64,000 nucleotides of DNA from an uncultured Alphaproteobacteria bacterium (GTDB taxonomy: Bacteria > Pseudomonadota > Alphaproteobacteria > HIMB59). A model generated the notes under the pieces. The model was not told the DNA's origin and did no database searches. It worked only from the letters and a program-made list of their open reading frames with translations. The position numbers were made by a program, and so were the translations under genes. Location of the stretch: positions 1-64,000 of the forward strand of contig CACMWX010000003.1 in NCBI GenBank assembly GCA_902617515.1, read 5' to 3'. Within the stretch, counting starts at the first letter, position 1; the number at the start of each line of letters is the position of its first letter. Of the stretch, positions 53,025 through 61,417 are shown piece after piece.

Positions 53025-54428
53025 TTAACTATGAATATATGTTTCCCAATTAAGATAATTACCACAAGCCTCATTTAATATTTCGCCCGTTTTAGAAGCA
53101 TTCATAACTACATGGTGTTCGTAACCGTGTCTACAAACATATTGCATTAATTTTTGAAGCTTGGGTACTTTCGCAACTGCTCTTGTACCAAAAGTATTTA
53201 AAGGATCATCAGTTAGCTCTCCCTCTCCAAAGTAGCATTTTATTTTACCTAAGTTATCATCAGTGGAAATCCTTCCATAAGTTAGAGGATTGGCTGGTGT
53301 TCTACCCTCAAGTGCCCCATGGGTTTTTTCCTCACCAAAAACACTTCCCAATATAGGTGCTGTACTTATTTTCAAATCAGGGAGGAAACTTTTAGCCCAA
53401 TTTCCACAATGAAATAAAACACACTTTTCCTCATCTTGGTCATAATTATTATTCCAATCAACTAAAGCACTAGGACTGTTTGAGGCTAATTGCATAGCAT
53501 ACATCGTTAAAGTTCCAGTGACATCTACTTCACAAGCACTTGGAAGCATATTTTCGCTCATCATGCTCATTGACGTACAAACATTACATCCATAATTTTC
53601 TTGAACACTTGTCCAACATTGAATAGCAGTAGCATCGAGTTTGTTTGTTTCAACAAAATCATTTAAAACAACATCGAGCCTCGCAAGCTGTAATAATTTT
53701 TCAGATGGGGTGGCAGTAGAATCTCCATAACCTGAAATTTTATTCATCGAGTCTTTAACTTTTTTGCTATCATCATTAAGTTCTTTAGCTTTACCAAGGA
53801 CTTCTGATAAATCGATAGTAGTGACACTAATACCATGGCGTTCTAAAATTTTTTCACTGAACCTGACTGTATTAAAAGCTTGTGGTCTTGCTCCAACAGC
53901 TCCTATTCTGACCCTCCTCATACCTTTCACTACTTTACAAATTGAAATAAATTTATTTAGCTCATGATCAAATTCATTTCCCGACAAACTTACAACATGG
54001 CTTTTTGTTAACGAGTACTTTATTCCATATTGATAAAGATTATTACAAACAGATATTTTACCACAATAAGCATCTCTTCTATTTGAGGGTTGCATTTTAT
54101 CTAAATCATCTGGAGTTGCTTGAACCAGAACAGGCACATCTAAACCTGATAGTCTAATTGTGTCAGCTACTCCTTTTTCATCACCAAAATTAGGTAAGAC
54201 CACTAATATGCCCTCTATTTCATCTTTATGGGATTTAAAAAGATCAGCGCACTTTTGAGCTTCAAGAAATGTTTCCACTCCACCCAGCTTGGTGTCTGAG
54301 TCTTTCAAAATAATAGGTTTTAAACCTTTATTCTTAAAAATATTTAAAACTTCATTTCTAGCCTCAGTAATAAGATGATCTGGAAAAAAATCTCTATTAC
54401 CTATTATTATACCTAATGTTGATGACAC
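53025..54428 (-). CDS. L-fucose/L-arabinose isomerase-fold protein
   Basis: A 467-residue protein of the FucI/AraA type. The N-terminal part (LGIIIGNRDFFPDHLITEA) starts like FucI relatives; a middle part includes GAVGARPQAFNTVRFSE; the C-terminal part has QCWTSVQENYGCNVCTSMSMM with ACEVDVTGTLTMYAM, carrying probable metal ligands, and VLFHCGNWAKSF. The start is GTG with AGGAGG about 9 nt upstream. It is divergent from the split transketolase operon and would interconvert an aldose and ketose, with substrate unknown. Confidence 0.85.
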   Translation of the reverse strand: MSSTLGIIIGNRDFFPDHLITEARNEVLNIFKNKGLKPIILKDSDTKLGGVETFLEAQKCADLFKSHKDEIEGILVVLPNFGDEKGVADTIRLSGLDVPVLVQATPDDLDKMQPSNRRDAYCGKISVCNNLYQYGIKYSLTKSHVVSLSGNEFDHELNKFISICKVVKGMRRVRIGAVGARPQAFNTVRFSEKILERHGISVTTIDLSEVLGKAKELNDDSKKVKDSMNKISGYGDSTATPSEKLLQLARLDVVLNDFVETNKLDATAIQCWTSVQENYGCNVCTSMSMMSENMLPSACEVDVTGTLTMYAMQLASNSPSALVDWNNNYDQDEEKCVLFHCGNWAKSFLPDLKISTAPILGSVFGEEKTHGALEGRTPANPLTYGRISTDDNLGKIKCYFGEGELTDDPLNTFGTRAVAKVPKLQKLMQYVCRHGYEHHVVMNASKTGEILNEACGNYLNWETYIHS

Positions 54429-54510
54429 GTCTTATTACCTCCTACCTTACTAAATGTAATATATAATAATTGATCAAGCCTAGAAAGGGGATATTCTTTA
54501 TCTATTCACT

Positions 54511-55338
54511 ATGAATGAGAAAAATTTAAAAAAGAAATCATTAGAATATAGAAAAACTATTCTTGAAATAATTTTTCAATCTGGTGCAGGTCATACTGGG
54601 GGGAGTCTCTCTTGTATTGATATTTTGAATGTTCTTTACAATTCAGTTATGGATATTTCTCCCAAAAATTTTTCGAGCTTGGATCGTGATCATTTTATTC
54701 AAAGTAAAGGACACTCTGTGGAAGCATTATACACAGTATTATGTGATTGTGGTTTTTATTCAAAAAAAGATTTAAGTACTTTAAATCAATTTAATTCGCA
54801 CTTTATTGGTCACCCTACAATAAAGGTACCTGGAATTGAACATAACACTGGAGCTTTAGGACATGGTCTGTCAGTTGCTGTAGGTTTAGCGCTATCTAAA
54901 AAAATAGATAAAAAAACAAATAAAGTTTTTACATTGTTGGGAGACGGTGAGTTATCTGAGGGTTCAGTTTGGGAGGCTTGCACCACTGCTTCTAAATATA
55001 AATTAGATAATTTAATCGTAATTATAGATAGAAATGATTTACAAATTACTGGAAAGACTGAAGATGTTAATCCTATTGAACCCATTGATAAAAAATTTGA
55101 GTCATTTGGTTTTGAAACTATTTTGACAAATGGGAATAATATATCTGATCTCTTAAATGTTTTAAAAAAATTACCTATTAAAAGGAGTAAGCCATCTGTA
55201 ATAATTGCAAAAACTACTAAAGGGTCAGGTGTAAGCTTCATAGAAAACCAAATCAATTGGCACCATAAAGTACCTAGTGAGGATGAGTATGGGAGGGCAA
55301 TCTCAGAGTTAAGCGAGAAACTAAATTCTTATGAATAA
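54511..55338 (+). CDS. Transketolase-like N-terminal subunit
   Basis: A 275-residue thiamine-diphosphate-binding half. It has GAGHTGGSLSCIDIL, KGHSVEALYTVL, GHPTIKVPGIEHNTGALGHGLS and the ThDP/Mg motif GDGELSEGSVWEA followed by the expected Asn in DRNDLQ. It pairs with the following gene, which it overlaps by 8 bp. Split transketolases are common in carbohydrate clusters and transfer two-carbon units between sugars. It leads the plus operon with a kinase and FrcBCA-like importer. Confidence 0.92.
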   Translation: MNEKNLKKKSLEYRKTILEIIFQSGAGHTGGSLSCIDILNVLYNSVMDISPKNFSSLDRDHFIQSKGHSVEALYTVLCDCGFYSKKDLSTLNQFNSHFIGHPTIKVPGIEHNTGALGHGLSVAVGLALSKKIDKKTNKVFTLLGDGELSEGSVWEACTTASKYKLDNLIVIIDRNDLQITGKTEDVNPIEPIDKKFESFGFETILTNGNNISDLLNVLKKLPIKRSKPSVIIAKTTKGSGVSFIENQINWHHKVPSEDEYGRAISELSEKLNSYE

Positions 55339-56272
55339 AATTGGTAAACCTAACCTTGAGATCTTTTCTGAGACATTAACGTCTGAAGCGAAAAAAAATA
55401 AGGACATTATAGTTGTAACAAGTGACTCAAGGGGATCGGGAAAATTAGTCCCTTTTGGTAGAGAATTGCCTGATCAAATCATTGAAGTAGGTATAGCTGA
55501 ACAGAATTTAGTGGGAGTTTCAGCGGGGTTAGCTGCTGGGGGAAAGATTGTATTTGGGGTATCGCCTGCAAGTTTTTTAACTGCTAGATCTTTAGAGCAG
55601 ATAAAGAATGATGTCGCCTATTCTGACTGTAATGTCACATTAATTGGGATCAGTGCAGGGATAAGTTATGGGCAGCTTGGGTCAACACATCACTCAATCC
55701 ATGATTTTGCTACATTAAGAACAATAAATAATATGACAATAGTCGCACCTGCAGATAACTTTGAAGCATCAGAGGTTATTAAACAGGCTGTTTCTTATAA
55801 TAAACCTCTTTACATTAGGTATGGGAAAAAACCAATGATGGATATTCATCCTCCAGGTACAAAATTTAAAATTGGAAAATCTATTTTGGTCAAAAAGGGA
55901 GAGGATTTAACAATCATTGCAACTGGTGAAACTTTACAACGAGCATATTTAGCTTATGAAATTTTAAAAGAAAACAATATTCATTGTTCTATTATTAGTA
56001 TGCATACAATAAAGCCCTTTGATAAAGATACATTTTTAGAATTTTCTAAAAACTCCAAAGCGATCTTAACAATAGAAGAACATAGTATATTTGGGGGGCT
56101 TGGAGAATGCTGTGCAAACCTAATTGCTCAAAACAATATAGATACAAACCTCAAAATACTTGGTATCCCTGATGAATATATGATTAATGGATCTCAATCT
56201 GATGTGTTAGATTACTATAATATGAGCCCAGAGAGGATAGTTGAAATATCTAAGGATTTACTAAATAAATGA
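55331..56272 (+). CDS. Transketolase-like C-terminal subunit
   Basis: A 313-residue protein with the pyrimidine-binding domain (EVGIAEQNLVGVSAGLAAGG, holding the catalytic Glu) and the C-terminal domain (GEDLTIIATGETLQRAYLAYE). GQLGSTHHSIHDFATLR is the region of conserved His residues. It overlaps the N-terminal subunit by 8 bp and the kinase by 4 bp, so the three are translationally coupled. Confidence 0.92.
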   Translation: MNKIGKPNLEIFSETLTSEAKKNKDIIVVTSDSRGSGKLVPFGRELPDQIIEVGIAEQNLVGVSAGLAAGGKIVFGVSPASFLTARSLEQIKNDVAYSDCNVTLIGISAGISYGQLGSTHHSIHDFATLRTINNMTIVAPADNFEASEVIKQAVSYNKPLYIRYGKKPMMDIHPPGTKFKIGKSILVKKGEDLTIIATGETLQRAYLAYEILKENNIHCSIISMHTIKPFDKDTFLEFSKNSKAILTIEEHSIFGGLGECCANLIAQNNIDTNLKILGIPDEYMINGSQSDVLDYYNMSPERIVEISKDLLNK

Positions 56273-57744
56273 GTTATCTGACTATTGACTCGAGCACATC
56301 TTCTACAACAGTTCTTGTATTTAATGAAAAATTAGAAGCAATAAAAAGATTTCAAAAAGAACATCGCCAAATAATTACAGAAGAAGGATATATCGAGCAC
56401 GATTTAGAGGAGATTTATCAAAACTTACTTGACTTAATTAAAGATGCATCTGAAATAATGCCTAATCCCAAGTTCATTAGTCTAACTAATCAGAGAGAAA
56501 CATTTACTCTTTTTAGCAAAAAGGACGGGAAGCCAATATATAATGCAGTTGTTTGGCAATGTACTAGAGGTCAAAAAATTTGTGAAGGTATTCTGAAAGA
56601 TGAATTAAAAAGTGATGAAATTCTGAGTAAAACAGGTCTCAAACCAAATACATTTTTTTCAGGAAGTAAATTTAAATGGCTATATAACAACAAATCAGAA
56701 ATTAAATCGAAGATTGATAACGGTGATATTTTATTTGGGACAATTGAGACATATCTCATTTACCGACTCACAAACTTTAGTTCATATGTCACAGACACAA
56801 CTAATGCATCAAGAACTTTATTATTTAATTGTTTGAATAATTCTTGGGATGATGAATTGTTAAATATTTTTGATGGTACTAATCTCAATTTTCCAAAAAT
56901 AATTAAAAGCTCAGAGATATTTGGAGAGAGTGATTTTAATAAAGCTTTCAAATATCCAATACAAATAATTGGAGTAGCTGGTGATGCACAAGCATCACTT
57001 TTTGCTAATTTTTGTTTTGATAAAGGTGATACGAAGATTACAACTGGAACTGGTTTTAATATTCAAACAAATATTGGCAATGAGATGGTAATTGATGAAA
57101 ATTCACTTACCTCACTTGCTTTCACTAGTGATAAAGAAAATATTTATGCATTAGAGTGTTTGAACTCATTTGCTGGAGGAACAATCTCATGGTTTAAGAA
57201 TAGTTTAAATTTAATTGAAACAGCTAGCGAAAGTGAAATCTATTCAAAAAAAGAAAAAGATAGTAATGGAGTGTGTTTCATTCCAGCTTTCTCTGGACTG
57301 GGTCCACCGTTTTGGAAATCTAACGCAAGAGCTGCTTTCTTTGGTATCAGTGCATCAACAAATAGAAATCATTTAGTTAGAGCTGGATTAGAGTCAGTTG
57401 CTTATCAAATGGTGGTATATTTAGAAACTATGAAGAAATCGAGAAATTTGGATTTAAAAAGCTTATCTATTGATGGTGGAATGATAAAAAATAATTTTTT
57501 TCTTCAAATAATTAGTGATCTATTAGAGATTGATTTAACTATCCCTGAGATGGAAGATATGTCTTCCTATGGAGCCTTGCTTTTTGGGATGCAATATTTT
57601 CATAATTTTAAAAATTTGGACGATTTGAGAGATTTTAAAGTAAAAAGTTCAGTAATTAGTCCCGGTAATAATGAGATTACAAGAAACTCCTATAACTTAT
57701 GGAAAGATATCGTAGATAAACATTTCATCAAAAATCAAGACTAA
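56269..57744 (+). CDS. FGGY-family carbohydrate kinase, glycerol-kinase-like
   Basis: A 491-residue sugar kinase. N-terminal LTIDSSTSSTTVLVF is the ATP-binding start, SLTNQRETFTLF and IYNAVVWQCTRGQKI are close to glycerol kinase, GVAGDAQASLFANFCFDKGDTKITTGTG is the phosphate loop, and SIDGGMIKNNFFLQIISD is the adenosine site. The catalytic Asp lies in VAGDAQ. It sits between transketolase and the FrcBCA-like importer, so it may phosphorylate a ketose or polyol (for example erythrulose-type) rather than glycerol. Confidence 0.87.
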   Translation: MSYLTIDSSTSSTTVLVFNEKLEAIKRFQKEHRQIITEEGYIEHDLEEIYQNLLDLIKDASEIMPNPKFISLTNQRETFTLFSKKDGKPIYNAVVWQCTRGQKICEGILKDELKSDEILSKTGLKPNTFFSGSKFKWLYNNKSEIKSKIDNGDILFGTIETYLIYRLTNFSSYVTDTTNASRTLLFNCLNNSWDDELLNIFDGTNLNFPKIIKSSEIFGESDFNKAFKYPIQIIGVAGDAQASLFANFCFDKGDTKITTGTGFNIQTNIGNEMVIDENSLTSLAFTSDKENIYALECLNSFAGGTISWFKNSLNLIETASESEIYSKKEKDSNGVCFIPAFSGLGPPFWKSNARAAFFGISASTNRNHLVRAGLESVAYQMVVYLETMKKSRNLDLKSLSIDGGMIKNNFFLQIISDLLEIDLTIPEMEDMSSYGALLFGMQYFHNFKNLDDLRDFKVKSSVISPGNNEITRNSYNLWKDIVDKHFIKNQD

Positions 57745-57767
57745 AAAATTAAAATTTGACTAGTAAG

Positions 57768-57796
57768 TTAGCATAACAATAAGATATTGTTATAAT
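57768..57796 (+). promoter_or_regulatory. Promoter of the FrcBCA-like importer with a palindromic operator in its spacer
   Basis: A -35 box TTAGCA (57768-57773) and a perfect -10 box TATAAT (57791-57796) are 17 bp apart, with AGGAGG and the binding-protein ATG following at 57821. Between and overlapping them, ATAACAATA (57773-57781) and TATTGTTAT (57785-57793) form perfect 9-bp arms around AGA. A repressor bound there would cover the promoter core. Confidence 0.6.
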
Positions 57797-57820
57797 GACT
57801 ATATATAGGAGGAAATAACT

Positions 57821-58855
57821 ATGAGAAAATTATCTCTAGTTCTAGCTTCACTTATGGCAGTTGCTTTTACTTTTGCTACTATGCCAGCAAAAGCAGGAAG
57901 CCATGCTGTTGAAGCTTGCTTAATTACAAAAACAGACATCAATCCTTTCTTCGTTAAAATGAAAGAAGGTGCAGAGGCGAGAGCAAATGAATTAGGTGTC
58001 AAATTATCATTCTTTGCGGGTAAAGTTGATGGTGACCATGAGACTCAAGTAAGAGCTATTGAGACTTGTATTGCTTCAGGTGCAAAAGGTATTTTAATTG
58101 CTGCATCTGATACAAAAGCTATTGTTACTCCATTAAAAAATGCTCAAGACAATGGTTTACTAGTCATTGCTCTTGACACACCACTAGAGCCAATTACAGC
58201 TGCAGACTCTACTTTTGCAACTGATAACTTCAAGGCAGGTGAATTAGGTGGAGCATGGGTTGCTGCAAAGTTAGGAGCAGATGCTGCTAATGCCAAAATT
58301 GCAATGTTAGACCTTAACGAGAGTCAACCTTCTGTTGGTGTTCTTAGAGATCAAGGTTTCTTAACTGGATTTGGAATCGATGTAAAAGATGTTTCCAGAT
58401 GGGGAGATGAAGATGATCCTAGAATTATCTGTAATGAAGTTACAAACGGTAACGAAGAAGGTGGAAGAACTGCAATGGAAAAATGTCTTCAAAAAGATCC
58501 AGACATAAACGTTGTTTACACTATTAATGAGCCAGCAGCTGTTGGTGCTTATGAGGCGTTAAAAGCAGTTGGTAAAGATGATGGTAGTGTTCTCATTGCT
58601 TCAGTTGACGGAGGTTGCCCAGGTGTAGCTGACGTTGAAAGAGGTATCATTGGTGCTACATCTCAACAGTACCCATTATTAATGGCTTCTTTAGGTGTTG
58701 AAGCTATTAAAGCTTGGGCTGAAGATGGATCAAAGCCTGAAAATACTCCAGGTCTTGACTTCTTTAACACTGGTGTGAACTTAGTTACAGATGATGCTGC
58801 TAGCGGAGTTCCATCAATTAGTGTCAAAGAAGGTATGGACAGATGTTGGGGTTAA
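57821..58855 (+). CDS. frcB: Periplasmic fructose-type sugar-binding protein (FrcB-like)
   Basis: A 344-residue type-1 periplasmic binding protein. A signal peptide of about 25 residues ([18 protein letters not shown], then AKA) is followed by [28 protein letters not shown], a start typical of FrcB. Later [25 protein letters not shown] and [17 protein letters not shown] fit the family. Aggagg lies about 9 nt before the ATG. Heavy use of GCT, GGT and AAA suggests high expression. It is followed by a terminator-like hairpin and then FrcC- and FrcA-like genes. Fructose or another ketose is likely, from family resemblance. Confidence 0.88.
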   Translation: MRKLSLVLASLMAVAFTFATMPAKAGSHAVEACLITKTDINPFFVKMKEGAEARANELGVKLSFFAGKVDGDHETQVRAIETCIASGAKGILIAASDTKAIVTPLKNAQDNGLLVIALDTPLEPITAADSTFATDNFKAGELGGAWVAAKLGADAANAKIAMLDLNESQPSVGVLRDQGFLTGFGIDVKDVSRWGDEDDPRIICNEVTNGNEEGGRTAMEKCLQKDPDINVVYTINEPAAVGAYEALKAVGKDDGSVLIASVDGGCPGVADVERGIIGATSQQYPLLMASLGVEAIKAWAEDGSKPENTPGLDFFNTGVNLVTDDAASGVPSISVKEGMDRCWG

Positions 58856-58871
58856 TCCAATAATTTTATTA

Positions 58872-58897
58872 TTCAGGGCAGATTATTCTGCCCTGAA
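58872..58897 (+). terminator. Intra-operon hairpin 3' of the FrcB-like gene
   Basis: TTCAGGGCAGA and TCTGCCCTGAA form a perfect 11-bp stem with a TTAT loop, 17 bp after the stop codon, followed by ACTTTTGCATTTTT. It can serve as a partial terminator or 3'-end protector, boosting binding-protein mRNA over the permease and ATPase messages. Confidence 0.7.
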
Positions 58898-58914
58898 ACT
58901 TTTGCATTTTTAAT

Positions 58915-60009
58915 ATGAATAAAATTTCTGATGACATTTCTAAAGATCTAAAGGATCAACCTAAATTTACTACTGATATCGGTGAAAAAGATCAAGATCA
59001 TCACTCATTTGATTTAGGTGAACAGACCACACTAAAAAAAATTCAACATTTTCTTCATGGTAACCCAACTATAGTTCCTGTTATAATTTTGATTTTAAGC
59101 GTTATCGCTTTCGGTTTTATAGCTGGAGGAAAATTTTTCTCTGCTTTCAATTTATCTTTAATTGTTCAACAAGTTACAATCGTTGGGATACTTGCAGCTG
59201 CTCAGACGCTAATTATTCTCACTGCTGGTATTGACCTAAGTGTTGCTGCTATGATGGTTTTGGCATCAGTTTTTATGGGTAAACTTTCTGTCGAAATGGG
59301 CATACCTACATTACCTGCTATTCTTGTTGGAATGATATCAGGTGTTGCGACAGGAGCATTCAATGGATTATTAGTTACAAGATTAAGATTGCCTCCATTT
59401 ATTGTTACATTGGGAACTTGGAACATATTCTTTGCTTTAGTGATCTTTTTTACTGGGTCTCAATCTATTAGAAGCTCTGACATTGAAGTAAATGCTCCTC
59501 TTTTACATTTTTGGGGAGAAAGAATTAATCTTGGAGGCTTTGTATTTACTTATGGCGCTTTCCTTATGATTGGAATTTTCATTTTTTTATGGTTTTTGCT
59601 TAACAGAACAGCATGGGGCAGACATGTTTATGCAATTGGTGATGATAAAGAAGCTGCAGAACTCTCAGGTATTAGAACAGATAGAATGCTTGTTTCAATA
59701 TATGCAGTGGCAGGTTTTGTAGTTGCAATTGGAGCATGGGTTTCAATAGGCAGAGTTGGCTCAGTATCACCTACAAGTTTCTATGAAGGTAACTTAGACT
59801 CAATTACTGCTGTTGTTATAGGTGGAACCTCGCTTTTTGGAGGAAGGGGAACAATAATTGGCTCTCTATTTGGAGCGTTAATTGTGGGAGTCTTTAGTTC
59901 TGGATTATCAATAGCGGGCTTGGATGTTTTATGGCAGCGATTTGCTTTGGGTTGTCTTATAATCGTGGCCGTTGGAATAGACCAATGGATAAGGAAGGTG
60001 TCAAACTAA
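58915..60009 (+). CDS. frcC: Fructose-type sugar ABC permease (FrcC-like)
   Basis: A 364-residue RbsC/FrcC-type permease. It has a cytoplasmic N-terminus of about 50 residues rich in Asp, about nine or ten helices, and the family segments LTAGIDLSVAAMMVLASVFMG, VTLGTWNIFFALVIFFTGSQSI, GRHVYAIGDDKEAAELSGIRTDRM and GGTSLFGGRGTIIGS. The length is normal for the family, unlike the other CUT2 permeases in the window. Its stop overlaps the ATPase start. Confidence 0.9.
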   Translation: MNKISDDISKDLKDQPKFTTDIGEKDQDHHSFDLGEQTTLKKIQHFLHGNPTIVPVIILILSVIAFGFIAGGKFFSAFNLSLIVQQVTIVGILAAAQTLIILTAGIDLSVAAMMVLASVFMGKLSVEMGIPTLPAILVGMISGVATGAFNGLLVTRLRLPPFIVTLGTWNIFFALVIFFTGSQSIRSSDIEVNAPLLHFWGERINLGGFVFTYGAFLMIGIFIFLWFLLNRTAWGRHVYAIGDDKEAAELSGIRTDRMLVSIYAVAGFVVAIGAWVSIGRVGSVSPTSFYEGNLDSITAVVIGGTSLFGGRGTIIGSLFGALIVGVFSSGLSIAGLDVLWQRFALGCLIIVAVGIDQWIRKVSN

Positions 60010-60773
60010 TGGATCCAGTTCTTGTTGCGAAAAAACTGTCAAAAAAATATGGAAAAGTAGTAGCTTTAGATAATGCTGATCTTGAATTATACCCAGGTGA
60101 AGTTTTAGGAGTAATTGGTGACAATGGTGCAGGAAAATCAACATTGATTAAAGCTCTTTGTGGTGCAGTAATTCCAGATAGTGGTGAAATTCAATTAGAT
60201 GGAAATAAGGTTTCTTTTACATCTCCCATTGAAGCTAGAAAGTTAGGTATTGAGACTGTTTACCAGAACCTTGCACTCTCTCCAGCTTTATCAATTACAG
60301 ATAATATGTTTTTAGGTAGAGAAATTAGACAAAAAGGATTTATGGGGAAAATTTTAAAATTTCTAGATCAAAAAGCTATGGCGGAAGAAGCAAGAAAAAG
60401 ACTCTCCGATCTTGGTCTTCTAACTATTCAAAACATTAATCAACTTGTCGAAACACTCTCAGGAGGACAAAGACAAGGTGTAGCTGTTGCACGCGCTACC
60501 TCTTTTGGAACTAAGGTGGTAATTATGGATGAACCCACTGCTGCCTTGGGTGTAAAAGAGAGTAGAAGAGTATTAGAATTAATCGGAGAAGTTAGATCAA
60601 GAGGAATACCTATTATTTTAATTTCTCACAATATGCCCCACGTATTTGAAGTTGCAGATAGAATTCATGTACATCGATTAGGCACTAGACTATGTGTTAT
60701 TGATCCAAAAAAATATGAAATGTCAGATGCTGTTGCGTTTATGACTGGTGCTAAGGAACCTCCACAAAATTAA
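60009..60773 (+). CDS. frcA: Fructose-type sugar ABC ATPase (FrcA-like)
   Basis: A 254-residue single-domain ABC ATPase. Walker A is GDNGAGKSTLIK, the signature LSGGQRQGVAVARA, Walker B VVIMDEPTAALG, and the switch His in LISHNMPHV. The ATG at 60009 overlaps the permease stop (TAATG); an upstream in-frame start would overlap the permease gene by 79 bp. It ends 4 bp into the convergent FrcK-like gene. Confidence 0.92.
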   Translation: MDPVLVAKKLSKKYGKVVALDNADLELYPGEVLGVIGDNGAGKSTLIKALCGAVIPDSGEIQLDGNKVSFTSPIEARKLGIETVYQNLALSPALSITDNMFLGREIRQKGFMGKILKFLDQKAMAEEARKRLSDLGLLTIQNINQLVETLSGGQRQGVAVARATSFGTKVVIMDEPTAALGVKESRRVLELIGEVRSRGIPIILISHNMPHVFEVADRIHVHRLGTRLCVIDPKKYEMSDAVAFMTGAKEPPQN

Positions 60774-61399
60774 TTTTCAAGAATATATTCAGCCGCAATA
60801 CTATTTTTTAAAACATTTACGCCATTAGGTAGATCGTTTTTATATACTTTTTCATCAATTTCTTCTTTGGGTAAATTGAAATTTCTCCATCGCTCAATTA
60901 GTCTTTTTTCTAAAATTTTTTTTTCACAATTTATCATTACAGTTGTATTAAAAAACTTATGTAACTCACTCCAAGGATAGGAATTTAAAAGGACATAGTT
61001 TCCCTCAACTATAATTACTTTAGTATTTTTTGAAATTATAACTGCTGAGGATCTTGATAATTCTAATGATCGATCAAAAATTGGTATTACAACCTCGTCC
61101 TCTTTGTGCAATCTAGACACAAAGTTGATTAAACCCATTACGTCGAATGTTTCTGGTGCTCCTTTTTTTGATAAAAGGTTTTTCTCTTTTAAAATTAGGT
61201 CATCGTAGTGAAAACCATCCATTTGAAGAATACTTGAGTTATACCCTTTTGCACTTAGGTCTTTTGCTAAATTTTCAGATATAGTACTTTTACCAGAGGC
61301 AGGAGGGCCAGAAAGGGCAATAAAATAACGGGTTTTATTGTTATTATCAATGTGATCTGTAACTGATCTTATAAGCTGATCATAAGTTAATCCTGACAT
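60770..61399 (-). CDS. P-loop kinase, FrcK/uridine-kinase-like
   Basis: A 209-residue P-loop NTPase. Walker A is ALSGPPASGKSTISENLA; further segments are LQMDGFHYDD, the GAPETFDVMGLI, VIIVEGNYVLL and a lid Arg-rich ERWRNFNLP. These match the uridine-kinase/phosphoribulokinase-like family that includes FrcK, a kinase found beside FrcBCA in rhizobia. It is convergent with the FrcA-like gene and 18 bp downstream of xylulokinase. It may phosphorylate an imported ketose, nucleoside or related compound. Confidence 0.82.
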   Translation of the reverse strand: MSGLTYDQLIRSVTDHIDNNNKTRYFIALSGPPASGKSTISENLAKDLSAKGYNSSILQMDGFHYDDLILKEKNLLSKKGAPETFDVMGLINFVSRLHKEDEVVIPIFDRSLELSRSSAVIISKNTKVIIVEGNYVLLNSYPWSELHKFFNTTVMINCEKKILEKRLIERWRNFNLPKEEIDEKVYKNDLPNGVNVLKNSIAAEYILEN

Positions 61400-61417
61400 T
61401 ATTTATTTTAAGAAAAA

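Noticed and set aside
52893..53078. A 61-codon plus-strand frame upstream of the importer operon
   Set aside because: Low-complexity AT-rich peptide, no ribosome site, overlaps the isomerase gene's end on the other strand.
54810..55256. A 148-codon minus-strand frame
   Set aside because: It is antisense to the transketolase N-terminal subunit, which has full ThDP motifs.
59931..60008. Upstream start for the FrcA-like ATPase
   Set aside because: It lies inside the permease gene; the ATG overlapping the permease stop fits the family N-terminus.
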